Source: Capnocytophaga stomatis
Lineage (GTDB): Bacteria; Bacteroidota; Bacteroidia; Flavobacteriales; Flavobacteriaceae
Length of the DNA: 64,000 bases
Assembly: GCF_002302635.1 (NCBI RefSeq)
Contig: NZ_CP022387.1
Location: forward strand, 1,116,001-1,180,000
Direction: 5' to 3'
Shown here: positions 53,722 to 62,571 of the stretch, one piece after another
How positions within the stretch are numbered: position 1 is the first letter of the stretch
Layout: each line of letters opens with the position of its first letter
Program-made: the position numbers and the translations under genes
Notes under the pieces: model-generated
The model's input: only the letters and a program-made list of their open reading frames with translations
The model's database searches: none
Told to the model about the DNA's origin: nothing

Positions 53722-54174
53722 ATGAGCAACTATCAATTCACTGAAGAAGACGGAATTGCAACTTCAGTTAAAGAAATATATTTCAAAAACTTAAGTCAAA
53801 GCACTTTTATTTGGATTTACACAGAAAGTGAGGATTTTAAAGATTTTTCACCAAAACAAAAAGTTGCTTTTGAGGAATTTCTCAACACAGAAAATGCTTT
53901 GCAGCAAATTAAGGAAAAGACTAAAGCATTTTATGACCTTTCGCTTGCACAAAAACGCATTAAGCAACAAAAGAATGACAGTTTTGAACTTGATTTTCAG
54001 GCTGTAGTTTTGCCCAGCCAAGCAGAAAATCCGAAAAACATTGTGTTTGTATTGGCTGATACAAATTGGCTTTTGGCTAATTCCAAGTTTTTTATGGAAT
54101 TGGAAATGCGTTTTGAAGACGGAAAATTAGTAAATGTATGCGAACTTTGTGGAGAATACATTTTTCCGCAGTAA
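53722..54174 (+). CDS. Array protein 26: unknown protein with C-terminal Cys pair
   Basis: This is a 150-aa protein with a helical middle (FEEFLNTENALQQIKEKTKA) and a beta-rich end. The last residues MRFEDGKLVNVCELCGEYIF hold a CxxC pair. No family is recognised. Confidence 0.7.
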   Translation: MSNYQFTEEDGIATSVKEIYFKNLSQSTFIWIYTESEDFKDFSPKQKVAFEEFLNTENALQQIKEKTKAFYDLSLAQKRIKQQKNDSFELDFQAVVLPSQAENPKNIVFVLADTNWLLANSKFFMELEMRFEDGKLVNVCELCGEYIFPQ

Positions 54175-54195
54175 AAAATAAATAAAACTGACAAA

Positions 54196-54525
54196 ATGAG
54201 CTTCGTAGAAGAAATAATACAGCGTGAAATCCATAAAAGCAAAGAATTTTTACGAACAACGATTGAGGAATCAGTTCGGAAAAGTGAAATTTATAAAATA
54301 AATGAGCTTGAAGAAGCGTTATTTTTACTGAAAATTGCCAAAGAGTACAATATTAGTCGAAAAAGCATCAAAAAAATCGTCAAATTACCTGATTCTAATT
54401 CACAATTTTCTTCTTTTCACGTAGTAGATGACAATGAATCAGATGATAAATTATTTTGGACAGAAGTAAATATCGAAAACAGCCCATTACTTCTTAATTC
54501 AGAGGATATTATATTTATAAAATAG
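54196..54525 (+). CDS. Array protein 27: small helical protein
   Basis: This is a 109-aa protein with a charged helical first half (FVEEIIQREIHKSKEFLRTT) and a short acidic strand region (FHVVDDNESDDKLFW). It is 9 bp before the LRR gene. No family is recognised. Confidence 0.62.
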   Translation: MSFVEEIIQREIHKSKEFLRTTIEESVRKSEIYKINELEEALFLLKIAKEYNISRKSIKKIVKLPDSNSQFSSFHVVDDNESDDKLFWTEVNIENSPLLLNSEDIIFIK

Positions 54526-54534
54526 GATTTAATT

Positions 54535-55203
54535 ATGATAGATAAAGGTTTTACAAAGCACAATTCAAAAGGTTTTATCGAACATCAACTGACGCAAGCA
54601 GATATTGAGGAAATGCAAAAGCACAAACGATTAAAATCTATCTGTATCAGTCATTTAAAAGCTGAAAATTTAGATTTTTTGTTGCTTCTGCCTAATCTGG
54701 AATATGTAGAATTTCGTGGTTGTACCATCAATGATTATTCAGCTTTACGAAAAATTCCAAAACTTAAAAATCTGTGCTTCAATACTGTAAGAAAAGATAA
54801 TAATAATTTTAATTTCCTTAGTGAAGGATTTGAGAATTTAGAATGGCTTGAATTTGCATACTGCCCTAAATTTGAAGTTTTCCCCGATTTATCGACTTGT
54901 AAAAACTTACAAATGTTAGAAATTCGCAGGTGCAAAAACTTAAACGATTTTCGTAACATCAAAACTATTCCTAACTTAATAGGAATCAATTTTTTAGTGT
55001 ACACAAAACACCAACCATCGGATTTGGAGTTTATTGCACAAATACCTCATTTAAAAATAATTTCGTGTTGGTTTAACACTCAGAAACAAAAGAAAGAATT
55101 TGATGATTTGTGCAAAAAACACGGAAAATCAGAAGAATATATTTTGATAAATGATAAAAATTCGCCAAAATTTATGGAACGAAAAGATTACATTCCTAAG
55201 TAA
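54535..55203 (+). CDS. Array protein 28: leucine-rich-repeat protein
   Basis: This is a 222-aa protein with short LRR units of about 22-24 residues (LKSICISHLKAENLDFLLLL, LEYVEFRGCTINDYSALRKI, LQMLEIRRCKNLNDFRNI). There is no signal peptide, so the repeats act in the cytoplasm. It resembles the longer LRR gene at the window end (63083). LRR proteins are an accepted antidote class in bacterial immunity arrays. Confidence 0.8.
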   Translation: MIDKGFTKHNSKGFIEHQLTQADIEEMQKHKRLKSICISHLKAENLDFLLLLPNLEYVEFRGCTINDYSALRKIPKLKNLCFNTVRKDNNNFNFLSEGFENLEWLEFAYCPKFEVFPDLSTCKNLQMLEIRRCKNLNDFRNIKTIPNLIGINFLVYTKHQPSDLEFIAQIPHLKIISCWFNTQKQKKEFDDLCKKHGKSEEYILINDKNSPKFMERKDYIPK

Positions 55204-55231
55204 ATAAACCTTTTTTAAAACAAACACATTA

Positions 55232-55627
55232 ATGAAAAGCAAATTACGAAAAATTGTTGTGGAAGAAGAGGTCTATTACTATCGAATCACTGATAATTTC
55301 CAAATGGAAACCTTCCCTTCCTTTATCCGAATCAAAATATTTTCGGAAGGATGCAAAACCACGCCTTTGCTCATTGAGTTTCCTTCAAAATATGATTTAT
55401 ATGCAGGATTTCCCCTCAAAAATGGCGTAGATTTACCAAATTTATTGAACAATATCACCGAATGCGTGAATATTCATCAGCCTAAATACATACAAAAATT
55501 TATTTTATTAGGAAAAAAATACGGCTGGAAAGGAAATAATGTCATTCCCATACAAAATGGAATGGATTATTTATCTGAATTGGGCTATGATGTGAGTTCA
55601 ATTTGTGGTAATAAAATCTGTAAATAG
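55232..55627 (+). CDS. Array protein 29: unknown small protein
   Basis: This is a 131-aa, mildly basic protein (MKSKLRKIVVEEEVYYYRI) with a strand-rich first half and a helical second half ending in YDVSSICGNKICK. No family is recognised. Confidence 0.68.
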   Translation: MKSKLRKIVVEEEVYYYRITDNFQMETFPSFIRIKIFSEGCKTTPLLIEFPSKYDLYAGFPLKNGVDLPNLLNNITECVNIHQPKYIQKFILLGKKYGWKGNNVIPIQNGMDYLSELGYDVSSICGNKICK

Positions 55628-55693
55628 TTTTAAATCAAAAGTTTTATAAAAAACAGTATAAGACTTTTACTCTAAAAACAACATACAAAAATT

Positions 55694-56503
55694 ATGGCAA
55701 TAGACGGAATTAAAATCATTGACAGCGACAGTGCGTACGATATTTACAACGACATTACCGAGCGTTACAAGGACCGCGAAGAGGTAACAAAAATCATTCA
55801 AGATTGGCTGGGTGAAGAGCAAAATTTTTGCATCGATGCACTTCACACTGAAATTTATTGGACAGCTTTAGCGTATTCCCTTTGGAAAATCGGACATTTG
55901 CCTGAAGATATTCTGCAAAAAACTTTGGCAATTATCAAAAACGGAGCGAGTGAAGAGTGGCACAAAATTGATGCTAAAGCCCACAAACAAAGGCAAAAAA
56001 ACTTAGAAAAATTGGCTGAGCAACTCCAAAGTGACAATCCAAAACCCATCAAACAACCCAAACCTACCAAGAAAAAAGAGCCTTATTTTCAAGAAGGTGA
56101 CGTTTTAGCAATTGAAATGCCACAAGGATACGGAATTTGCTTTGTATCACAAGTTTATCAAACACCCAGAAAACTCGAATATCATTTGGCGTGCACGCAA
56201 CATTTAAGTGATTCATTTCCAAAGATTGATGATTTTTTAAATAGCAAAATTGCTTGCGGAAAAAACGGCAAAACATTCGCACTGAAAACGGATTGTTGGT
56301 TTAACCATAAGGATTTGGGCGAGATTTTACCTCATTTGAAAAAAATCAGACACGTAAAGTTCTCATCGTATGAGCTTTGGGTTTTGTCCCCTGCCCACAA
56401 CTTGGAAGATATGTATGATAAAATCACAGAAGAACCAAGACATTACGGCGGAAAAACAGAATACATCTACGATATGATTATTGATATTTTTCCATCAGAA
56501 TAA
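55694..56503 (+). CDS. Array protein 30: helical domain plus Imm26-like domain
   Basis: This is a 269-aa protein. The N-terminal 110 residues are helical (AYDIYNDITERYKDREEV, EIYWTALAYSLWKIGHLPE). A Lys/Pro linker (about 117-132) follows. The C-terminal part starts FQEGDVLAIEMPQGYGICFVS, a GDVFAIPL-GYGxxxV type motif like Imm26. The combination suggests a two-module antidote. The Imm26 similarity is by pattern only. Confidence 0.72.
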   Translation: MAIDGIKIIDSDSAYDIYNDITERYKDREEVTKIIQDWLGEEQNFCIDALHTEIYWTALAYSLWKIGHLPEDILQKTLAIIKNGASEEWHKIDAKAHKQRQKNLEKLAEQLQSDNPKPIKQPKPTKKKEPYFQEGDVLAIEMPQGYGICFVSQVYQTPRKLEYHLACTQHLSDSFPKIDDFLNSKIACGKNGKTFALKTDCWFNHKDLGEILPHLKKIRHVKFSSYELWVLSPAHNLEDMYDKITEEPRHYGGKTEYIYDMIIDIFPSE

Positions 56504-56620
56504 ATAACTGAAAATCAAAAACTTGAAAAAAACACAGTAATTCTGAAAAATATTTACGAGTTTAAGAAAATTCTGATATAACAAATTGATTTGTTGCAAC
56601 TTCAACTAAAATTGAACAAA

Positions 56621-57094
56621 ATGTCCGAAAAATTAGAAAAATTGAAAATAAAAAACGCTCAAAAACGACTTTTAGAAAGATTTTGTTTTTTGAATATCGA
56701 AGAAATCATAAATTCAAATGACGAAAAAGGAGAAAAATTCTTTGCTGAGTTCAGAAATTCAGGTATTTGGAATTATGAAAATAAGGCAATAGCGTCATTT
56801 CCATTTCACAACAATGGATTGATAGATAAGGATTTGTATCATTCGCAACACAAAAAAGCACAAGCCCTTTTCGTTGAAAAAATAAAAGCATTATCAAATG
56901 ATTTTGTTTGGATTACTCTTTCAGAAAATGATATTTATTTTTTTGTAAAGATTTCATTATCTATACTTTGCAAATATTTAGATACTTGGTTTGAAGAATA
57001 TCCTGATTTTGAAGTTTTTATCCCAAGTCAATACGCTTTGGCTTTGCACGATGCCGAGTATGAATGGGAAGTTTTAGAAAAAATATTGAATTAA
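56621..57094 (+). CDS. Array protein 31: unknown helical protein
   Basis: This is a 157-aa protein. The N-terminus is a basic helix (EKLKIKNAQKRLLERF) and the rest is mixed (SNDFVWITLSENDIYFFVKI; FEVFIPSQYALALHDAEYEW). The ATG at 56621 is chosen over an upstream TTG at 56591. No family is recognised. It is 19 bp before the LRR-NTF2 gene. Confidence 0.7.
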   Translation: MSEKLEKLKIKNAQKRLLERFCFLNIEEIINSNDEKGEKFFAEFRNSGIWNYENKAIASFPFHNNGLIDKDLYHSQHKKAQALFVEKIKALSNDFVWITLSENDIYFFVKISLSILCKYLDTWFEEYPDFEVFIPSQYALALHDAEYEWEVLEKILN

Positions 57095-57113
57095 AAGAAT
57101 CAACATACAGAAT

Positions 57114-57998
57114 ATGAGCAATTTACACCCAGAAGCCATCGCAATTGGCAAAAGCAAAGAAAAAGGTATTTCATTGAAATACAAACCAATAACAGATGAC
57201 GATGTACAGGAAATTTGCAAATGCAAATCACTCGTAAATGTAGGCTTAGAAGGCACAAATATTACAGACAAAGCCCTTGAATATCTGGCAACATTGCCAA
57301 AACTTGGGCTGCTTTGGCTGGGTGAAACGAAAATCACAGGCGAGGGTTTCATTCATTTTGAAAATCACCCGAAACTTGATTGTATTGGTATTGAAAAAAC
57401 CAAAGTTAACGATAACAACCTGAAAATCATTGCAAAAATTCCCAAACTTACTACCTTGAGAATTGACGGTACAAAGATAACTTTTAACGGACTTTTGGCA
57501 GTGGCGGACAATCAAAAACTCAAGCCCGTATCTCACACCAAATTTACTGCCGATCAAATGGAAATTTTCAAACAAACGCAAAGAAATTTTGCCAAAAAGA
57601 AAACTTCAGTAACGCTGAGCAAAACAGAAATAGAAAGTGCTAAAAATCATCTGTTAGCATTTTTCAAAGCAATGGCAGAATGGGAGCAATTCGCTAACCT
57701 TAATTTTGACAAAGGACTCGAAGACGAAATAACCGCTAAAATCAAAGAACTTTACCAAAAATACGCAACCAAAAAACACCACAATAATGACCGATATCAT
57801 TGGACGGCAACGAAAGGAGGGTCTTACGGAGAACACCAAATCGTTGATATTGAAATCATTTCTAAAAATCGAATCTATATTCACACCAATGCCAATATTT
57901 TCCAAGACCGATTTTTGATGATAAAACAAAAGGATAACTCTTGGCAAATAGATGGTTGTCAGCGTAAACGTGGCAACTGGGAAAAACAAAGTTTATAA
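57114..57998 (+). CDS. Array protein 32: LRR domain fused to an NTF2-like immunity domain
   Basis: This is a 294-aa protein. Residues about 20-150 contain LRR units (LVNVGLEGTNITDKALEYLA, LGLLWLGETKITGEGFIHF, LTTLRIDGTKITFNGLLAV). Residues about 170-290 look like an NTF2-fold domain: a long helix with LLAFFKAMAEWEQF, then strands ending VDIEIISKNRIYIHTNANIF and WQIDGCQRKRGNWE. NTF2-fold antidotes are known from polymorphic-toxin systems. The fusion with LRRs is unusual. Confidence 0.78.
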   Translation: MSNLHPEAIAIGKSKEKGISLKYKPITDDDVQEICKCKSLVNVGLEGTNITDKALEYLATLPKLGLLWLGETKITGEGFIHFENHPKLDCIGIEKTKVNDNNLKIIAKIPKLTTLRIDGTKITFNGLLAVADNQKLKPVSHTKFTADQMEIFKQTQRNFAKKKTSVTLSKTEIESAKNHLLAFFKAMAEWEQFANLNFDKGLEDEITAKIKELYQKYATKKHHNNDRYHWTATKGGSYGEHQIVDIEIISKNRIYIHTNANIFQDRFLMIKQKDNSWQIDGCQRKRGNWEKQSL

Positions 57999-58024
57999 GA
58001 AAAACATCTAAAATAAGTCCTATT

Positions 58025-58082
58025 TGTAGACACATTGTAGACGCTCATTTTTAGATTTTTTGTAGGGTAAAGTGTAATATTG
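58025..58082 (+). promoter_or_regulatory. Second promoter with the TGTAGAC direct repeat
   Basis: TGTAGAC-N4-TGTAGACGC (58025-58044) has the same 11-bp period as the element at 35140-35159. It is followed at the same distance by TTAG (58051-58054, one mismatch to TTTG) and, 20 nt later, TAATATTG (58075-58082, one mismatch to TAnnTTTG). The weaker boxes suit an activator-dependent promoter for the SUKH gene at 58105. Confidence 0.7.
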
Positions 58083-58104
58083 TAAAAAATTAAAAAATCA
58101 TTTT

Positions 58105-58584
58105 ATGAATTCAAAATTGTTCGAAAATATTAACCAATTAATTTCAAAAAGCAAGGGAGAAATGATTCGGTACGGGAGTGATAAATATCGTTTTGAATTA
58201 AAACGACTTGTTAGCGAAGAAGAAATAATTCGGTTTGAAGAGCAGCATAACATCACATTTCCAAATGATTATAAAGAATTTCTGCTTTCTGTGGGAGCGT
58301 GTACGCTTTTTGAAACAAAGTATGGCTTGGGGCTTAATTTTCTGCCACCCGATGAAATTTTTGATTGGTCAAGGCAAGTATTTGAAGGAACAGGAGTAGA
58401 TTTATTTCCTTCATTCCTTATCATTGGTTCGGCAGACGGACATCCAATGGGATTTTTGACACAAAAACAAGAAAATAATTTTGGAATTTTTTATGCTGAC
58501 ATTCCACCTGAATATTGGGAAGAAGACACCGATTTAATGAACTTTAACGATTGGTTAAACGATTTGATGCAAGAGTTAGCATAA
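58105..58584 (+). CDS. Array protein 33: SMI1/KNR4 (SUKH) immunity protein
   Basis: This is a 159-aa single-domain SUKH protein. The signature LVSEEEIIRFEEQHNITFPNDY leads into YKEFLLSVGACTLFETKYGLG. The later LFPSFLIIGSADGHPMGFLT and FNDWLNDLM also match the family. It is the first gene after the shared direct-repeat promoter and starts a run of four SUKH-type genes. Confidence 0.9.
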   Translation: MNSKLFENINQLISKSKGEMIRYGSDKYRFELKRLVSEEEIIRFEEQHNITFPNDYKEFLLSVGACTLFETKYGLGLNFLPPDEIFDWSRQVFEGTGVDLFPSFLIIGSADGHPMGFLTQKQENNFGIFYADIPPEYWEEDTDLMNFNDWLNDLMQELA

Positions 58585-58609
58585 TCCTGAAAACTTCTTT
58601 TAGATAAAA

Positions 58610-59089
58610 ATGAAAATAAAATTTGAAAAATACGGATTGAGTCCTGAAAAGTTGGAATATATGAAGCGTTTCAATCTGAAATTGGACAAAAGAACAACGC
58701 GAAACCTCATAAATGCCTATCAAACCGCAGAAATTTCTACCGAAATGATATGTAAATTAGAAGAAAAAATAAATTTTAATCTTCCAAAAGATTATTTTGA
58801 TTTTCTTTTGAAGCAGAACGGCGGAATTCCTTCCAAATCACGAATAAAAAGCAAAGTTATTGACCATTTTTTATCTCTAAAATCGGATTATAAATATAAT
58901 TCCATTATGGATTTGTTGGAGGAGTTTGCTTCAAAAGGCTTACCTGTAGCAACAGACCCTTCAGGAAACTACTTTTTGATGAGAAATGACGGAAAAATAT
59001 ATTATTTCGACCATAATTCCGGTGAAATTGATGAAAAATCAGGTGTTTTAGCTGAAAATTTCACGGATTTATTAGAAAATTTAAAATAA
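58610..59089 (+). CDS. Array protein 34: SMI1/KNR4 (SUKH) immunity protein
   Basis: This is a 159-aa SUKH protein with ICKLEEKINFNLPKDYFDFL, LKQNGGIPSKSRI and the typical end LPVATDPSGNYFLMRND, then KIYYFDHNSGE. It lies 25 bp after protein 33 and is divergent from it, so they are not recent copies. Confidence 0.9.
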   Translation: MKIKFEKYGLSPEKLEYMKRFNLKLDKRTTRNLINAYQTAEISTEMICKLEEKINFNLPKDYFDFLLKQNGGIPSKSRIKSKVIDHFLSLKSDYKYNSIMDLLEEFASKGLPVATDPSGNYFLMRNDGKIYYFDHNSGEIDEKSGVLAENFTDLLENLK

Positions 59090-59105
59090 TTCCATTCATT
59101 AAATT

Positions 59106-59813
59106 ATGAAAAACAACATCTATTATATTGGAGAAGCACACTTAGTGAGTGAAGCTGAAATTTCTAACATAGAAAATTTGGTTAGATACTCTTTACCAGA
59201 AGATTACAAAGAATTCATATCGAATTACGGCTATGGAAATCTCAATGAATTACTGTTATTTGAAATACCTGATGAAGATTTTATAAAGAACAATTTTACG
59301 GAATATTTAGACCTTTGGGAATGGGACGAAACATTGCAACAGAGGGCTCTCCATAGTGTGATGATTGCCAAAACCATTGATGGTGATATAATTCTCGCTC
59401 TTAACGATGAAAATTCGCCTTACTTGCTTCTGCCTCGGCATTCCGAATATCCTAAATCATTTGTTGGCTTTTGGGAAATCATTAATTGGTACAAAAATGA
59501 ATATCATCTCAAAGAACTCTATTTCGATTCGTATTATCAGAGCGATTGGCGATTTTTCCACATTGAAGGAGAATTTTCGGACTTAAAACTCGAAAAAATA
59601 GCCATTCTTTATAAAAAATTCAAAAAGAATTATGCAATCGATGTTATTTTTGGAGAAGAAAACTATCAACCCAAATGTGTTTTGCAAAATATTGGTGGCT
59701 GGATATATTTTAATTTGGATACAGGCGAAATCCGAATGAAATTTCAGAAACTTTTCACCTCAAAAGCAAACGAAATTATCGGATTTTTAGAGCAATATGC
59801 CATAATGAAATAA
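59106..59813 (+). CDS. Array protein 35: SMI1/KNR4 (SUKH) protein with C-terminal extension
   Basis: This is a 235-aa protein. The SUKH domain (about 10-135) has VSEAEISNIENLVRYSLPEDY, KEFISNYGYGNLNELLLF and a TIDGDIILALNDENSPYLLL strand pair. A further 95 residues (LYFDSYYQSDWRFFHIEGEF onward) form an added alpha/beta part of unknown role. Confidence 0.88.
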   Translation: MKNNIYYIGEAHLVSEAEISNIENLVRYSLPEDYKEFISNYGYGNLNELLLFEIPDEDFIKNNFTEYLDLWEWDETLQQRALHSVMIAKTIDGDIILALNDENSPYLLLPRHSEYPKSFVGFWEIINWYKNEYHLKELYFDSYYQSDWRFFHIEGEFSDLKLEKIAILYKKFKKNYAIDVIFGEENYQPKCVLQNIGGWIYFNLDTGEIRMKFQKLFTSKANEIIGFLEQYAIMK

Positions 59814-59830
59814 CTGAAAAACAATAATTT

Positions 59831-60286
59831 ATGTTTTCAAAATCGCTACAAAATTTATTATCCGAAATCGGAATCAACATAGACCGAAAAATTCCAAAAG
59901 AAATCTTTTCCAAGCGAGAAAAGTATATTATTGAGCTTTACCAAAATACTGGATATGAGTTTGTTCCCAGAGAGGTTGTGTTGTTTTTCTGTTATTTCAA
60001 TGGTTTAGAAATTTCACACAGAGGGCACTCCACCGAATTTAATTTGGAGCATTTGATGAAATATTTTCCGAAGAGCCAAACGCAATACGCAGAAAAGCTA
60101 CTTGAAAAACAAATTTTTCCGATAGGAACGACGAAATCAGGTTGGTACGATTTATTTTCCGATGAAAACGGAGCTGTTTATGCTTTTCATATTGAAGGAG
60201 ATGAGCTTATTCTGTACGGTGAAAATCCGTTTGTGGCACTCCAAAATATTTTACAAAATACACCTTTGGAAAGAAAACAAGTTTAA
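59831..60286 (+). CDS. Array protein 36: SUKH-3-like immunity protein
   Basis: This is a 151-aa protein. The order of elements follows the SUKH-3 group: REVVLFFCYFNGLEISHRGH, then FPIGTTKSGWYDLFSDENGAVYAF (core IGTTKSGWYDLFSDENG) and the final FVALQNIL helix. It ends the four-gene SUKH run. Confidence 0.8.
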   Translation: MFSKSLQNLLSEIGINIDRKIPKEIFSKREKYIIELYQNTGYEFVPREVVLFFCYFNGLEISHRGHSTEFNLEHLMKYFPKSQTQYAEKLLEKQIFPIGTTKSGWYDLFSDENGAVYAFHIEGDELILYGENPFVALQNILQNTPLERKQV

Positions 60287-60296
60287 AAAAAATAAT

Positions 60297-60821
60297 ATGC
60301 ACACATTAAGAAAAGAATTACAACCTGATTGGGCAACTGCCGAAAAATTGTATCCACTCATTTTGAAGCGATTGCAAGAATATGAAAACTTTTGGGATGC
60401 TCAACCCGAAGACACTCCCGAAGAGGTTTTCGACAAAGAATACAAAGCAATGGAAAATTATTTGAGTGAGCTTACAGGCAAGGATTTGTCCGATGTATGG
60501 TTATGGGAATGGTGGGAAAGCAATGGAATTGAAGTATTTGCCTTTGATTTGGCAATGCCCTTCCCTAAAAAACACGACAACCTGACCAAAGAAGACTTGC
60601 AGGCGTTTGTTACCATCATTCGCAATAACGAGTTTGAATGTGAAAGTGAATTTCAGCAAGAATTTATGCCTTATATGTTTTATGCTCATCAATATTTTCG
60701 TCAGTTTTTGGAATTGAACTTTAAGAAATACAAACCGGAATTTTTCCAAAGAAAAAAGGACAAAAACGGGAATTGGTACGAGCTATCAGCAGAAGAAATA
60801 ACAGCAAAAATCTGGAAATAA
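60297..60821 (+). CDS. Array protein 37: acidic helical protein
   Basis: This is a 174-aa protein, helical and acidic, with Trp-rich DLSDVWLWEWWESNGIEVFA and LPFPKK-like AMPFPKKHDNLTKEDL. The ATG at 60297 is chosen; frames opening upstream overlap the previous gene. No family is recognised. Confidence 0.7.
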   Translation: MHTLRKELQPDWATAEKLYPLILKRLQEYENFWDAQPEDTPEEVFDKEYKAMENYLSELTGKDLSDVWLWEWWESNGIEVFAFDLAMPFPKKHDNLTKEDLQAFVTIIRNNEFECESEFQQEFMPYMFYAHQYFRQFLELNFKKYKPEFFQRKKDKNGNWYELSAEEITAKIWK

Positions 60822-60835
60822 ATCAGTTAATAAAA

Positions 60836-61255
60836 ATGCAAAAAACTTATTATTTTCATTTGTTTCTGGCTCGCGTGGCAGAAGGAAAAACAAAAGAATA
60901 CAACACTTACATTAAAGACCATAGTAATCCTTTATTTTTCAAAGAATTAGAGATATATGATTACAGCTTTGATACTTACGGAATAGAAGTGTTACAACCT
61001 GAATTTCAGTATGATTTTCCACTGTCGGAATTGTTAAAATTTTCTCTTTTAAAAAGAGAAAATCTGCCAATTGTGGAGGAATTTTGCAAAGCGAAAAACA
61101 TTTTACCCAATTCATATATTATTCTGTACCATCAGGGTTTGAAAATACCGAAGGAAGTTTCACTTTCTTATCCTGATTTGTATTACATTGGTGAATTTGA
61201 AATGGACAAAAATGCTCTGATGAGCAAAAAGTTAGCTTATCCGCACTTGTTTTAA
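60836..61255 (+). CDS. Array protein 38: unknown protein
   Basis: This is a 139-aa protein (MQKTYYFHLFLARVAEGKTK) with mixed helices and strands and a C-terminal LSYPDLYYIGEFEMDKNAL. The ATG at 60836 avoids overlap with the previous gene. No family is recognised. Confidence 0.7.
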   Translation: MQKTYYFHLFLARVAEGKTKEYNTYIKDHSNPLFFKELEIYDYSFDTYGIEVLQPEFQYDFPLSELLKFSLLKRENLPIVEEFCKAKNILPNSYIILYHQGLKIPKEVSLSYPDLYYIGEFEMDKNALMSKKLAYPHLF

Positions 61256-61272
61256 CGGAAAAAAGAAAATAT

Positions 61273-61611
61273 ATGGAACCAATGAAACTTGACGAAATTC
61301 CAGATGAAATATTTCTTGAAGATATTTATGATTTGACAGAAAACATTCCTAAAGAATTTCCGACTTGGCTCAAACAAATTGAACAACAAACTGGCGTAAA
61401 AGCCGAATATATCCGCTTTACGGACTTTGTTGAAAACGCTGACGATGAGGAATCAAGCGAGGAGTTTGTGGGTTATTTCTATACGATGTCGAACCAACAA
61501 ATGTACAGATATAGTTCTGAAAATGACATCTTAACAATTATTCCTGTGGATAAAAAGCGACTTACAATACAAGATACTTTTAGTCTGCGTGTATTACATT
61601 TATTAAAATAA
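61273..61611 (+). CDS. Array protein 39: small acidic protein
   Basis: This is a 112-aa strongly acidic protein with many Asp/Glu in the first 70 residues (LDEIPDEIFLEDIYDLTENI; ENADDEESSEEF). Such acidity fits a nucleic-acid-mimicking antidote. No family is recognised. Confidence 0.68.
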   Translation: MEPMKLDEIPDEIFLEDIYDLTENIPKEFPTWLKQIEQQTGVKAEYIRFTDFVENADDEESSEEFVGYFYTMSNQQMYRYSSENDILTIIPVDKKRLTIQDTFSLRVLHLLK

Positions 61612-61637
61612 AATTTTAATTTTTAAAAAGTAAAAAT

Positions 61638-62096
61638 ATGGTAACCATTCATTTAGGAAGAAATCTTCCAAAAGAATATTTAGATTTTATCGCCAACTAC
61701 AAAAAACAAGATTTTTGGCTCACGATGTATCCTAACACTGAAAATCAATTCAGCGAAGAGGTAGAAATTTGGACAGAAAGCCAGTTATTCTCGCGAACTT
61801 ACGACAAAAATAACGCTGACTATCAGTGGTTAAGTGCTTCAGAATTGGATTTTTCACTGATTGACTTTCGCGAAGATGTGTGCCGTATCACCCCGGAAGA
61901 AGTAGAAAGTGGTTTTGTAATTGGAAGCCTCAACGCAGGATTTATTTTTCTGAATCTGCACGATGGTTCAGTTTGGTTGTGGTATGACGATATGTTTTGT
62001 GAAAAACAAGCTGATAGCTTCACTGAATTTCAAAAATTACTTACCTCAGAACCTATTGATGACGATTTTGAAGATGAAGAACAGCGAGAAACATAA
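61638..62096 (+). CDS. Array protein 40: SMI1/KNR4 (SUKH) protein, paralog of protein 42
   Basis: This is a 152-aa SUKH protein. LGRNLPKEYLDFIANY is the N-terminal signature, and FIFLNLHDGSVWLWYDD with FTEFQKLL closes the domain. The gene at 62572 shares this pattern (LGRKIPQAYLDFIES, NVFINLHDGSIWHFSDD), so the two are paralogs that have since diverged. An unrelated gene now lies between them. Confidence 0.88.
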   Translation: MVTIHLGRNLPKEYLDFIANYKKQDFWLTMYPNTENQFSEEVEIWTESQLFSRTYDKNNADYQWLSASELDFSLIDFREDVCRITPEEVESGFVIGSLNAGFIFLNLHDGSVWLWYDDMFCEKQADSFTEFQKLLTSEPIDDDFEDEEQRET

Positions 62097-62108
62097 AAAA
62101 GCAATGAA

Positions 62109-62552
62109 ATGAGTCAGAAAAAATTAAAAATTCCGAAAAATTATTTTGAGTTAATCTCTAAAAATCAAGATAATACGCATTCGGCACAAAAAGACCAATA
62201 CGGTTTTGAACTGGACACCGAGTTGAATATTTTTTACGAAACCAAAGAAGAAATTCTTGAAGAAAGCCAAGAATTGCCCGAGTATTTTCCGCCAGAAGAA
62301 GCCGAAGAATATGAAGATTACGAAAAAGTAAACAACTACGATTTGGGCTACATTACGGATTTTTCCAAGATTTTGACTTTCGGGATGGATGGTGCTGGTT
62401 GTCAATTTTGTATGGATTTCAGTCAGAACGAAAACGAGCCGAGAATCATTTTTTGGGACGATAGAGACCTGCGTTGGCGAGTGATTGCTGATGATATTGA
62501 AAAATTTTTCGCTTTATTCAAAGATGAATCGTATCCGTATCATAACATATAG
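62109..62552 (+). CDS. Array protein 41: SMI1/KNR4-like (SUKH) protein
   Basis: This is a 147-aa acidic protein. YDLGYITDFSKILTFGMDGAG, CQFCMDFSQNENEPRIIFWDD and a final IEKFFALF helix match the C-terminal half of SUKH domains. The N-terminal signature is weaker (LKIPKNYFELISKNQDN). It sits between two paralogous SUKH genes. Confidence 0.8.
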   Translation: MSQKKLKIPKNYFELISKNQDNTHSAQKDQYGFELDTELNIFYETKEEILEESQELPEYFPPEEAEEYEDYEKVNNYDLGYITDFSKILTFGMDGAGCQFCMDFSQNENEPRIIFWDDRDLRWRVIADDIEKFFALFKDESYPYHNI

Positions 62553-62571
62553 GCAATTTAGAAAAAATAAT

